Source: Porphyromonadaceae bacterium FC4
Lineage (GTDB): Bacteria; Bacteroidota; Bacteroidia; Bacteroidales; Porphyromonadaceae
Direction: 5' to 3'
Assembly: GCA_900120395.1 (NCBI GenBank)
Contig: LT635552.1
Coordinates: 261,377 to 325,376 of the forward strand
Length of the DNA: 64,000 nucleotides
In this document: piece by piece, positions 54,913 to 63,786 of the stretch
How positions within the stretch are numbered: the stretch's first letter is position 1
How the letters are laid out: every line of letters starts with the position of its first letter
Notes under the pieces: model-generated
The model's database searches: none
Told to the model about the DNA's origin: nothing
Seen by the model: only the letters and a program-made list of their open reading frames with translations
Made by a program: the position numbers and the translations under genes

Positions 54913-55510
54913 GGGCTTGGCTCCTTTCTGCCAAGACGTTGGCGACGTAGGTTAGGTTGTTGGCATCCTTATCGTACCAGCGCTGACTGTAGAGCAGCAC
55001 CACGATAGCCACACCGCTGATGACCAGCCCCACCACGGTGGTGGCAAAGACGACCTGCATATTGTACGCCATGCCGGAGACATCCCCGCTCGATAGTCCG
55101 ACGAGTGCAGGACTCATAGAGATCAGGGTACCCATCAGCCCGAGGATGGGACCTATCTTGGAGAGGAGTCGGCAGGCGATGAGGTCCTTGGTCGCTTGGT
55201 TTTCAAAGTCAGAGATGAGGTACTCCGCATAGTCCGTATCCCCCGGGCGACTGAGGAGCCGGCGGAGGTAGGGGATGACAAGGGCGTTGTCGTAGGTAGG
55301 AAGTGCCGCAGAGAGCTCTTCGGCAGAGTGGTGGGTAAAGTCATCAATGATGGCTTGGTAGGCTTTGGTGTTGCGCCGCCGAGTGAGGAAGCGACCGTAG
55401 AAGGCCCCTGCCATGATGACTACTCGGACGAAAAAGACAATCAGTAGGATAATGACCGGGATGAGCAGGCTGTTGGATATGCCAAAGAGTATTTTCGAAA
55501 TCCATTCCAT
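54905..55510 (-). CDS. hmuU: HmuU-like MotA/TolQ/ExbB proton channel protein
   Basis: 201 residues with three membrane helices; the TolQ/ExbB signature is in SKIGPILGLMGTLISMSPALVGL and the last helix TTVVGLVISGVAIVVLL (~167-190). These channels use proton flow to energise a partner, here HmuV. It could energise the haem receptor or HmuS; that is inference from operon context. Confidence 0.87.
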   Translation of the reverse strand: MEWISKILFGISNSLLIPVIILLIVFFVRVVIMAGAFYGRFLTRRRNTKAYQAIIDDFTHHSAEELSAALPTYDNALVIPYLRRLLSRPGDTDYAEYLISDFENQATKDLIACRLLSKIGPILGLMGTLISMSPALVGLSSGDVSGMAYNMQVVFATTVVGLVISGVAIVVLLYSQRWYDKDANNLTYVANVLAERSQAHE

Positions 55511-55531
55511 GGGTTTGATCGTGTGAATTGG

Positions 55532-56251
55532 TTATTTGAGTTTGTACGTCCTATTCTTTTGGACAAAAAAGGAGATGATAAAGAGGAGTATAATGACTGC
55601 CAAAGTGATGGCCGCTGCGGCGGACAGCCCGGTGCCGGACTCAGCAGGGTGGTAGAGGATGACATCGGTAGCCGTGGAGAGGAGGGCGCAGATACAGAGC
55701 AGCAGTGAGAGGATGAGCATCAGCTCCTCCCGCAACTCCTGCACCGAGAGGGTGCGCCGCAGAACTTCCGTAAACAAGGGGATAAAAAGGAGGGCACAGC
55801 CCCCGACGATCCCTGCCGGGACGTAAAAACTGACCCCCGGTAGGGCGTAGCAGAGCTGCACCTGCAGGAAGAAGAGCGTGGGGAAGACCAACGGAGTGAC
55901 ATACCCTCTAAGCAGCACCCGGATGGGGGTCATGAGCCGGGACAGACGCTGACGTGCAGGACTCAGATGGAGAGCCCGGGGGCTCTTGCCCCGCTTCCGA
56001 AAGGCGTAGCTCACTACCAGCAACAACTCCACCGTGACCAGTATCGCCACCGCCTCCCGAGCACGGGGAGCGGTGGTGTACTGTAGGATCTGAGCTCGTG
56101 GCGCCAGGCTGGCATAGTCGGTCATGATCAGACAAAAGACCAAAAACAGACCTCCATAGGCAACACTTGCCCACCTGGGTAAGAGGCTGATCTTGGCGAC
56201 CACTGCCGGCAGGCAGAGGAGCAAGGTCAGGTAGACCATGGTGAGTGTCAT
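55532..56251 (-). CDS. hmuT: HmuT-like polytopic membrane protein
   Basis: 239 residues from ATG 56251, which overlaps the hmuS stop (ATGA). About six or seven membrane helices; helix ends carry short polar loops (RKRGKSPRALHLSPARQRLS). No ABC, MFS or permease motif is recognised. Named by position in the hmu operon; function unknown, possibly handling of the HmuS product or a scaffold for the HmuU/V channel. Confidence 0.8.
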   Translation of the reverse strand: MTLTMVYLTLLLCLPAVVAKISLLPRWASVAYGGLFLVFCLIMTDYASLAPRAQILQYTTAPRAREAVAILVTVELLLVVSYAFRKRGKSPRALHLSPARQRLSRLMTPIRVLLRGYVTPLVFPTLFFLQVQLCYALPGVSFYVPAGIVGGCALLFIPLFTEVLRRTLSVQELREELMLILSLLLCICALLSTATDVILYHPAESGTGLSAAAAITLAVIILLFIISFFVQKNRTYKLK

Positions 56252-59200
56252 GAGTGCTTCCTCCTGAGGATAAGTATGGTGAGCGCCAGCAGTACAACAA
56301 TGCCGATGCCGATCCACATGAGGGTACGCAGGGTGTCGGACTGCATGGCCTCTGTAGTGCCGGTGGCGACACGGTTATTTTGTCGCTTTTCCTCGGATAG
56401 GACCACACTCTTGGTATCGTCTGCGGCACTCTTTTGAGGTGTCGTGAGGGTGGTCTTCACTGCCCGGTCGAAGTCCTTCTTTTGCTGATCATCCGGCAGC
56501 TGTGTGCGGATGAAGTCTCGGAGTGACGCGTTGGCAGAAGTCATCCCGCCACCGGAAAGCCCGTAGGTGGTGACGAGGTGGGCGTTGAGCTCGGCGAGGT
56601 GCCGGGTCTGCTCGGGAGTGGCAGCCCACATGCCTTTGCGGATGGACTCGAGCATCACTCCGGTGATCTGCTCTAGCGAGGCAGGGCTGTTTTGCTCGAT
56701 GTAGTCCGTGGCTCCGACATTTAGGACATCATTGACCCAAATGTCGTAGATACCACTCCAGAGTTCGTCGTCGATGAGATCCGGCTTGGAGACCTCCCAG
56801 CCAAAGGCGTTTTCGACGATCGAAGCGATCCTCATGGCGTTGCCCGAGCCACCACCGTCCACCACTTTTTTTACGAAGGAGGGGTTGAGGATGGTGCTGT
56901 GACTCTCTACTCCTACCGCTTCCTTGAGCTCCTGTATGCGGGCGTGGCTGTGGTTGCGGTAGTCTGCAAAGTACGCCTCAGGCTCTTTGCCGGTAACACT
57001 CTTGATGGTGAGGTTGAGCCCGCCCATAAACTCAAAGACGTGGTCCAGGCTCAACGCGCCCCAGGTGTTGCTCTGTCGGGGATGGACAACGACATCGGTG
57101 TGCTCCACCGCTGCCCTAAACATCCCCTCGTGAAAAGCACCCCACTGCTCTGTGGTGCCATAGGCGGCGCCCATATTGTGGAGGTAGACATCGGCGATCT
57201 CACTCCGATCGTCCCACCTGTCGCTGGCAAACATCATCTCCTGTATGCCGGTGCCGTACATGCCGTTGATACCGCCAAAGACACGGTTGCCCGCCCACTC
57301 CCGAGCGGTAGCAGGCGCCATGCCGGCTTCGACCAAACGCTGCTCGATGCGGACATTACCCTCATGCACATGGTTGGCATACGTCTCGCCATCACCTGCC
57401 TGACTAGCGAGCCAGACTGCCTTGGTGATAAGGTCGAGGCGGGAAGCGGCGAGGTCTCTAAACTGTCCCGACGTCTGTACCAGCACATCCACACGCGGAC
57501 GACCCAACTCAGCGGATGGGATGAGTCGGACATCGCTAACCCGCCCTCTGGGATCGCGTACCGGCTCGACTCCGAGTAGATAGAGCACCTGAGCAATGGT
57601 CGCTCCACCGGTCTCTATGAACTCGCTGCTCCAGAAGGAGAAGCTAACCTTTTCGGGATAGTCGCCATGCTTCTTGAGATAGTCGTCGAGGGTCTGCTTG
57701 GCGAGCATCTTGCCTTTTTCCCAAGCCACCTCTGTAGGGGTGGTCTCGGGGTTGATGCTGTAGAGGTTGCGTCCCGTGGGGAGAGCGGAGGGGTTGGCTA
57801 CGGGGTCACCTCCCGAGGAGGGGCTGATGTAGCCGCCACCAAAGGCTCGAAGGAGCTGTGCCAGCTCACGGTCGGGCGAGGACTTTAGTGCAGCGTAGTA
57901 AGATGGGACACGCATGATGGCTTGCCCAAGACTGATGATGGCATCGCTACGGAAGCGCAGGCTGTCGGTCGACTCATCTGCCTGACGCCCCGCCTGTCGG
58001 TACACCTCTAGAGAAAAGCCACCGTACGAGGCGACGAAGCTGCTGTCCGGAGTAAACCCACCAAGTATCCTGCGAACCAGCGCCTTCGCCGGCTCCAGGT
58101 ATTGCCGGGTAAATGCCCGTCCCTCGGGTATCTCCTTGCCGTTTATCTTGTCGAGTGCGGCGCGACCGTAGGCGATGGGATCACACGCCAATGCGACAAT
58201 GGTGTTTTGTAGCTTGGCTTCGCTATAGGGTACACCGGTCGTATAGAGTGTGGTGTATATTTTTTCGTTGGCTATCTCCTCCGCAAAGTGCTCGATCCGC
58301 TCTATCTCTTCGGCACCATAGGGTTGCGACGAGAGACTGTCCAGCTTTAGCGACCGGTGAATGCCGAGGCGTACCGCTTCCTTTTGCACCGCTTGTGCAG
58401 CTTTGTCGGAGGGTGCCTTTTGGTAGTTGGTGATGTACTGCATCAACCGATCAAAGGTAGAGCGGGTGTCGCTTTCCTCAAAAGGAGGGGTCAGATAGCT
58501 GACCAGAGTGGCATAGGAGCGACGCTTTGCCATCATCGACTCGCCGACGTTGGCAATGGTGTAGTAGTAGAAGTGCGGGGTTGTCCCTACGAGTGCATCG
58601 GGCCAGTCTTGGGAGCTGAGCGCCACCTGCTTTTGGGGCGTAAACTCCAGACTGCCGTGCGTGCCAAAGTGCATGATGGCATCTGCTCGAAAGACCTCCT
58701 CAGCCCAGAGGTAAGCCGCGATATAGGGATAAGGCGGCGCTGTATTGGCACCATGCACGATGGCAAAGGTATCATCCCCTAGCGCCGGCATCGGCTGCGG
58801 CAGGAGGATCACGTTGCCCAGGCGCACCCCTGCCACTGCGACATAGGTGCTGCCATCGCTCTCTCGACCGCTCATGTAGCTACCGGGAGCCGGTCCATAC
58901 TTGTCTACGACATCGGCGTAGCTCGCAGGTGCCAGACGCGCTTGCATCAGGCTATCCAACTGAGAGGTCGGGAAGTGTATGGCGTTGCTCTCCCTCATGT
59001 ATGTGTCGATCGCTCCCTTGGTAAAGTGCTCCAGTACGGGGCCGTCTCTCATGATCTTCGCCTTCAGCTCATCGGCATCGGCAGGGAGATCCACGGCATA
59101 GCCTGCAGCCTTCAGCTCCTTGAGGACATTGTAGAGTGCGGGGATGGTCTCCAGTCCCTGCGCTGCTAGTCCCTGCTGTCCGGGGCCTTTCAGATAGAAG

Positions 59201-60315
59201 ATTGCCAGACGCTTCTCGCTATTGGGCTTTTCTCGAAGCTGTATGGTACGAGCTACGATGTCCGCAAAGCGCGCCAAGCGATCCGGGTCGGTCACCGTCT
59301 CGGCGATGCCGTCGCTGTTGATCTCCTCAAAGTTGAGTGCAAAGGGAACCACACCACCATCCAGCTCCGGCATGACGATACTCTGTGACATGAAGCCCCC
59401 AAACATTCCCATCGGGTCATCCAGCCACGTCTTCCGATCCGACAAGATGGTCAGAGGGGTGAAGACGGGGCAGTCAAACTGCTTGAAACTCCGCACTGCC
59501 ACCTCGCTCAGTGGACCGGGGAACATCCTGCCGTGTGCCTGGTGTATGATGGCGCTTGGGCGTATCTCGCTCAAAAAGTCCAGCAGCTCCTTATTCGAAG
59601 CATAGATCGGGTAGACATTCAGCCTCTTGTCCGACAGTGCCTGGATCAGTTCGTCGAGATTCTTTTTATTGCCACTGTAGGGTGAGTTGAGCGCACCCAC
59701 GAGAGCCACTTTTGGTGCACCCTCATAGTAGTATCCGATCTGCCTGAGGTAGTCCTCGTACTCTTTCACGGTCGGAGCCTGTACACTCTCGTCCAGGTGG
59801 TAGAGGACATTGTAGGGCGTGCTTACCGGGTCGAGGGGATCGGGGACGGAGGTCTTCTTGCCGTCGATGTACTTACGGATATAGTTTGCCAGCGAGATGT
59901 TGTTTTGCTTATTCCCGTTGTAGAAGTACTCCTCTATCCGCCCCACTCGGAGCGAGTCTATGTTGCAAATGTTGTTCTGCGGATTGGTCGCCATCACGGT
60001 CATTATTGGCTTGCCGCTCTCGGCGTACTTTTGGATCTTGGCGCGCTCGTCCGCATCTATCTTCAGCCCCATGCCGTTCAGGAGTACAAACTCGTAGCCC
60101 CGACTGTTCTTGATGAACTCCTGCGGCGAGATCAGGTGGTAGCGGACCGCCTTATTGGTATTCGATCTGGCGATGGGCGTTCCCTGGAAGCCACTCATGT
60201 TGACCAGTGCGATATCCGTCGGCGCCATCCATCGGCTGTAGCCCAGGTATCCCAGCGCGAGCAAGAGCAGTACGACTATGGCTGTCCGTGTTGCTTTTTG
60301 TCTTTTCTTATCCAT
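56248..60315 (-). CDS. hmuS: HmuS, CobN/Mg-chelatase-H-like haem-processing protein
   Basis: 1355 residues from ATG 60315 (MDKKRQ). A membrane helix at each end (~8-28, AIVVLLLLALGYLGY, and ~1325-1350, GIGIVVLLALTILIL) should hold the large CobN-type chelatase body in the periplasm. Family motifs: PQPMPALGDD, MHFGTHGSLEFTPQK, AGDGETYANHVHEG and the late ETVVVHPRQSNTWG-like block. Annotation tools would call it cobaltochelatase CobN, but the hmu setting, the membrane anchors and the absence of cobS, cobT or other B12 genes argue for haem. Homologues in Bacteroides have been reported to remove iron from haem without oxygen. Confidence 0.88.
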   Translation of the reverse strand: MDKKRQKATRTAIVVLLLLALGYLGYSRWMAPTDIALVNMSGFQGTPIARSNTNKAVRYHLISPQEFIKNSRGYEFVLLNGMGLKIDADERAKIQKYAESGKPIMTVMATNPQNNICNIDSLRVGRIEEYFYNGNKQNNISLANYIRKYIDGKKTSVPDPLDPVSTPYNVLYHLDESVQAPTVKEYEDYLRQIGYYYEGAPKVALVGALNSPYSGNKKNLDELIQALSDKRLNVYPIYASNKELLDFLSEIRPSAIIHQAHGRMFPGPLSEVAVRSFKQFDCPVFTPLTILSDRKTWLDDPMGMFGGFMSQSIVMPELDGGVVPFALNFEEINSDGIAETVTDPDRLARFADIVARTIQLREKPNSEKRLAIFYLKGPGQQGLAAQGLETIPALYNVLKELKAAGYAVDLPADADELKAKIMRDGPVLEHFTKGAIDTYMRESNAIHFPTSQLDSLMQARLAPASYADVVDKYGPAPGSYMSGRESDGSTYVAVAGVRLGNVILLPQPMPALGDDTFAIVHGANTAPPYPYIAAYLWAEEVFRADAIMHFGTHGSLEFTPQKQVALSSQDWPDALVGTTPHFYYYTIANVGESMMAKRRSYATLVSYLTPPFEESDTRSTFDRLMQYITNYQKAPSDKAAQAVQKEAVRLGIHRSLKLDSLSSQPYGAEEIERIEHFAEEIANEKIYTTLYTTGVPYSEAKLQNTIVALACDPIAYGRAALDKINGKEIPEGRAFTRQYLEPAKALVRRILGGFTPDSSFVASYGGFSLEVYRQAGRQADESTDSLRFRSDAIISLGQAIMRVPSYYAALKSSPDRELAQLLRAFGGGYISPSSGGDPVANPSALPTGRNLYSINPETTPTEVAWEKGKMLAKQTLDDYLKKHGDYPEKVSFSFWSSEFIETGGATIAQVLYLLGVEPVRDPRGRVSDVRLIPSAELGRPRVDVLVQTSGQFRDLAASRLDLITKAVWLASQAGDGETYANHVHEGNVRIEQRLVEAGMAPATAREWAGNRVFGGINGMYGTGIQEMMFASDRWDDRSEIADVYLHNMGAAYGTTEQWGAFHEGMFRAAVEHTDVVVHPRQSNTWGALSLDHVFEFMGGLNLTIKSVTGKEPEAYFADYRNHSHARIQELKEAVGVESHSTILNPSFVKKVVDGGGSGNAMRIASIVENAFGWEVSKPDLIDDELWSGIYDIWVNDVLNVGATDYIEQNSPASLEQITGVMLESIRKGMWAATPEQTRHLAELNAHLVTTYGLSGGGMTSANASLRDFIRTQLPDDQQKKDFDRAVKTTLTTPQKSAADDTKSVVLSEEKRQNNRVATGTTEAMQSDTLRTLMWIGIGIVVLLALTILILRRKHS

Positions 60316-60368
60316 GTATATTCCCTTTGTTTTTAGTTCGTTCATTTGCCGAAAAAGTCCGCTTCTGC

Positions 60369-62537
60369 TCAAAAGAGCCGAATGCCTATCCTGGTAAAGA
60401 ACACAGCCCCCGGGCTCAGTGTCCCCGTCTGATAGGTCAGGTTTGCGGGCTTGAAGTTGAGGAGGTTATTCGCCCCCAGCGTGAGGGTATATCTGCCCTT
60501 GTACTCCGCCGTAGTGGTGAGTCGCACCAGAGGGTAGCCCTCCACACGCTCGTGCACCAGCGGCTTCGTCTCGTCGAGCTCTCCCTCATCGTTGACGTCG
60601 AGGGAGTAGTACTCCACTCGTGAGAGGTACTGACCGATCAAGCTGCCGGTAAACGCCCAGTCCCTGCAGTGCCAAAAGCCGTTGAGCTGCAGCATGAGGT
60701 TGTGAGGGCGTACATTGTTGACATCGTACTTCTTCCCCAGATGCTCTACCACCTTGGGCGCCCGGCTATAGCTGTACATGCCCTTGAGCGAAAGTCCGTT
60801 GATCACAAACCACTCTGCCGTCACATCCGCATTGAGCATGGTAGAGGTCCCGGCGATATTCACGTGGCGCTGGTCTTGCTTGGCATCTGTCTGCATGGCT
60901 ATCTGGTCTTTGAAGACCGTGTAGGTCACTCCTCCTGACAGCATGAGTCTGCTGGAGCGGTAGTGGGTACCCAGCATCAGCTGGTTGGCGATCTCCGGCT
61001 TGAGGTCGGGGTTGCCGTAGATATGAAACATCCCCTGGTGGCTCCAGTCGTAGTAGAGCTCCATGAGTGACGGAGACTTAAATGCCCGTGCATACCCGGC
61101 ACGCAGGCTCAGGTCCTTCCACGTGTAGGCAAAGGTCAGCTTGGGCGAGAGGTTGAGCCCATACCGACCGTGGACATCGGCGCGCAGCCCTGCCATCATC
61201 TCAAATCCCCCACCCAGCTCACGCATATACTGTCCGTAGAGTACTCCGTTGAGGATGCTCTTTTGCGACGCTCCGCCGGCTATTTGGTCGGAGATGAGCA
61301 GCTCCTGTCGTCCCTCCAGACCGGTAGCCAGACTGCTCTTATCGGCAAAGGTCCTATTGTAGTGTGCGCGGAGGATGTGCTTAAAGTTGCTATGGATCAG
61401 ATCATGCTTGCCCGGATCCTTGGGGTACCGGCGATCTCTCGATGAGAAGTCGGCATTGTACGACAGGGCGAGTGAGTTTTGGTCGTCAAAGTCGTATGCT
61501 CCCGTCAGCCTTCCATTGAGCGAGTTGTAGATGTCGTTTTGGTACTCGGTCCGAGCTTGCTTACGACTCATACCGCCTACATCAGCCTTTATCGTCAGGT
61601 GGTCGCCCGCCTTCCACTTGAAGCGATCCGACAGCCTGTACACATCGTTTCGGGGGACCCAGATGTAGGACTTACCGTCTCGTCTGTTGATGGGGTAGTC
61701 ACCCTCCTTGCCGATGGAGAAGCTCGTGTTATTGGACCAACGCTTTCTATTGATGCTGAGGTCTCCAAAGCCATCCCACACCTTGGGCATGGAGTAGCCA
61801 CCACAGAGCGACAGGGAGAGCGGAGACTTGGCCTGCTTGGTGACGATATTCACCACACCGCCTATGGCTCCCGACCCGTATAGAGCCGACCCGGCTCCTC
61901 TGATGATCTCCACCCGCTCGATATTCTCCGGACTGAGGCGCAAAAAGTCCGGGCTACCGCTCTTCATCCCGGCAATCTCCTCCCCGTCGATCAAAAAGGC
62001 GTAGTAGTCTGCCGACAGACCTTGTATCTTCACGTGCGTGATCCCTCCGTGCGAGCTAAACTCCACCCCCGGCAGTGAGTAGAGCATGATGTCCTTGGTA
62101 TTCTGAGGGGCTATCCGCTTGATGTCTACCGCATCGACCACCTTCACCGGGAGTGGCAGCTCCTCCAGCCGGTGACGGCTGCGGGTAGCGGTGACCACGT
62201 ACTCGTCCAGTTCGTTGGATCGCGGTCGGAGCACGACGGTCTGCTGCTCTTCCCTGGATAGATCCAGCTCCAGAGTCCGGGTCTCGTAGGCGAGGTGCGA
62301 AAAGTCGGCACGGTAGTCTTTCTTAGCATTTTGCTTGGTGCTGTACCTGTAGCGACCGTCTTCATCGGTCTGCATTCGCTGCTCCACTTTTCCCCGGTAG
62401 CGGATGGTCACCGTAGCATAGGGGATGCCCTTCCGCTCTTGGTCGACGACGCGGCCTTTTATGGGAGTCTGCGCACAAAGGCACGTACCCACAAGTAGGT
62501 AGAGACATGCGGCGTAGCTCGTGATTCGCTTATTCAT
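60369..62537 (-). CDS. hmuR: HmuR, TonB-dependent haem receptor
   Basis: 722 residues from ATG 62537 (MNKRIT), with signal peptide ending LCAQ (~22). A carboxypeptidase-regulatory-like domain (~26-100), TonB-box region DEYVVTAT, plug (LPGVEFSSHGG, RGAGSALYGSGAIGG) and barrel follow. The haem-receptor NPDL box is present (YGNPDLKPE) and YARAFKSP stands where YRAP is usual. It takes haem from HmuY or haemoproteins through the outer membrane. 53 bases upstream of hmuS. Confidence 0.9.
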   Translation of the reverse strand: MNKRITSYAACLYLLVGTCLCAQTPIKGRVVDQERKGIPYATVTIRYRGKVEQRMQTDEDGRYRYSTKQNAKKDYRADFSHLAYETRTLELDLSREEQQTVVLRPRSNELDEYVVTATRSRHRLEELPLPVKVVDAVDIKRIAPQNTKDIMLYSLPGVEFSSHGGITHVKIQGLSADYYAFLIDGEEIAGMKSGSPDFLRLSPENIERVEIIRGAGSALYGSGAIGGVVNIVTKQAKSPLSLSLCGGYSMPKVWDGFGDLSINRKRWSNNTSFSIGKEGDYPINRRDGKSYIWVPRNDVYRLSDRFKWKAGDHLTIKADVGGMSRKQARTEYQNDIYNSLNGRLTGAYDFDDQNSLALSYNADFSSRDRRYPKDPGKHDLIHSNFKHILRAHYNRTFADKSSLATGLEGRQELLISDQIAGGASQKSILNGVLYGQYMRELGGGFEMMAGLRADVHGRYGLNLSPKLTFAYTWKDLSLRAGYARAFKSPSLMELYYDWSHQGMFHIYGNPDLKPEIANQLMLGTHYRSSRLMLSGGVTYTVFKDQIAMQTDAKQDQRHVNIAGTSTMLNADVTAEWFVINGLSLKGMYSYSRAPKVVEHLGKKYDVNNVRPHNLMLQLNGFWHCRDWAFTGSLIGQYLSRVEYYSLDVNDEGELDETKPLVHERVEGYPLVRLTTTAEYKGRYTLTLGANNLLNFKPANLTYQTGTLSPGAVFFTRIGIRLF

Positions 62538-62665
62538 AGTTGCGAGTCTGTCTAAAAAATAAGCACACAAGCCTGCTCACCTCGGATCGTCCAAGAGGCA
62601 AGCAGTGCTTGTGGTGCTAAAGTGTTGTGTCTAGAAAACAATAGGGAAACTCTCTCTCCGGATCT

Positions 62666-63343
62666 TTAGCGGAGTTCTTTGTAGCGAAAGCTCAGCGTGC
62701 CACCCAACTTACCTTGCGCATTGACCGCCCCGGTGAACTGCACTTTGTACAGTGTCTTGCCATCAGCACCGCGAACGATGTAGAGCTCCTCTACCGGAGT
62801 GTACATGGGCTTATCGGTACCCATGTTCGCCATGTGGATGTCGTAGCCGGCAATCCGATTCACCTGGATCTCCACCTCTTTACCACGTCTGGTGACCTTC
62901 TTCGTCACCATGTCGTGTGCGAAGTACATTACCGCCTTCTTGGGGTTGTCCGAGCTCATCATGGACTCGGTGAGTTTTTCTTCGCCACTGTTCTGCACAA
63001 ACTTCAGTCCGGAAGTCTTGGGAGTGGCGTCAAAGTTCTTCTCGTCGGTTCTCACGATACCACCCTTGCCAGAGTAGTGCTCAGGCGCATTTACTGCGAT
63101 CAGCTCTCTACGAAAGGCGATGTCCCAGCTCTTGTCTTTGTCCGGTGTGGAGGTCTCCACGACCTTATTGTCCTTGAGTGAGAAGAAGACCCACTTATTA
63201 TAGGCGGTGGCATCGAGGTACTTGACCTCTTTGGTCTCTGCCTGGATCTTGTTTTCGGGCTTGTTGTTCGACTTACATGAAGTAAGGAGTGCTGCCGATA
63301 CCATCAGTACGGCTGCGAGTGTCTGTGCAAATTTCTTTTTCAT
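62666..63343 (-). CDS. hmuY: HmuY-family haem-binding lipoprotein (haemophore)
   Basis: 225 residues; lipobox ALLTSC with Cys23. HmuY-type features: KYLDATAYNKWVFFSL, SWDIAFRRE (~72-80), TPVEELYIVRGADGKTLYKVQF and a beta-rich end. P. gingivalis HmuY uses two His to bind haem iron, while several relatives use Met. Here the candidate ligands are His143, Met145, His170, Met171, Met174 and Met180; which pair is used cannot be decided by eye. First gene of the operon, 128 bases ahead of hmuR. Confidence 0.9.
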   Translation of the reverse strand: MKKKFAQTLAAVLMVSAALLTSCKSNNKPENKIQAETKEVKYLDATAYNKWVFFSLKDNKVVETSTPDKDKSWDIAFRRELIAVNAPEHYSGKGGIVRTDEKNFDATPKTSGLKFVQNSGEEKLTESMMSSDNPKKAVMYFAHDMVTKKVTRRGKEVEIQVNRIAGYDIHMANMGTDKPMYTPVEELYIVRGADGKTLYKVQFTGAVNAQGKLGGTLSFRYKELR

Positions 63344-63378
63344 TGCTTTTTATAAGTTATATGTTTTGTATCCGGACA

Positions 63379-63410
63379 CAAAGTTAGATAGCCTTACTTC
63401 CGCATTCAAT
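63379..63410 (-). promoter_or_regulatory. Promoter of the hmu operon
   Basis: Minus strand ATTG (63407-63410), 20-base spacer, TAACTTTG (63379-63386). The -7 box is perfect and the -33 box has one mismatch. Leader about 30 bases. No Fur-like 19-base inverted repeat was seen, though the region is A+T-rich. Confidence 0.65.
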
Positions 63411-63560
63411 ACCATTAATTAGGTATTTTATGATCGTTTCATCCCCTTTTGTATGTACTGCCCACTCGTTTCCAAAAACACCCATGGGATCAGAGGAAGA
63501 AGAGGGGGACTCCGACCCCATTTCGTATGGAATTTTCCGCACCGGGATCGGGGCAAAAAA

Positions 63561-63647
63561 TTTGACGGATAGTAGCGAAATGTTTCCAGTAGGAAAGAAA
63601 ACGATTTGACGGATAGTAGAGATCTCTTTCCAGTAGGAAACTTTTTG
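63561..63647 (+). repeat. Doublet hairpin repeat, copy 8
   Basis: The cleanest copy: GGGGCAAAAAATTT, unit 1 (GACGGATAGTAGC), unit 2 (GACGGATAGTAGA), then CTTTTTGCCCC. The outer arms GGGGCAAAAA and TTTTTGCCCC are exact complements. It lies between the divergent hmuY and the lipoprotein at 63787, in the 443-base gap 63344-63786. Confidence 0.88.
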
Positions 63648-63786
63648 CCCCCACGCACCTAATTTTTTAAGAGGAGCCAAAGGAAGTTGAGCTACCCCGC
63701 TCTGCGATTATTTTTTGTCAGAGTGGCAAATTTTTGGCATATTGAATTTGATAATTGATTATTACTCACGAAGAAATAAAAAAACA

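Noticed and set aside
56248-60315. Cobaltochelatase for vitamin B12 synthesis
   Set aside because: No cobS, cobT or corrin genes nearby; gene order is that of hmu and the protein has membrane anchors at both ends.
8661-63647. Transposon or IS ends
   Set aside because: The repeats have inverted arms, but no transposase gene or target-site duplication was recognised in the window; a REP/MITE-like non-autonomous origin remains possible.
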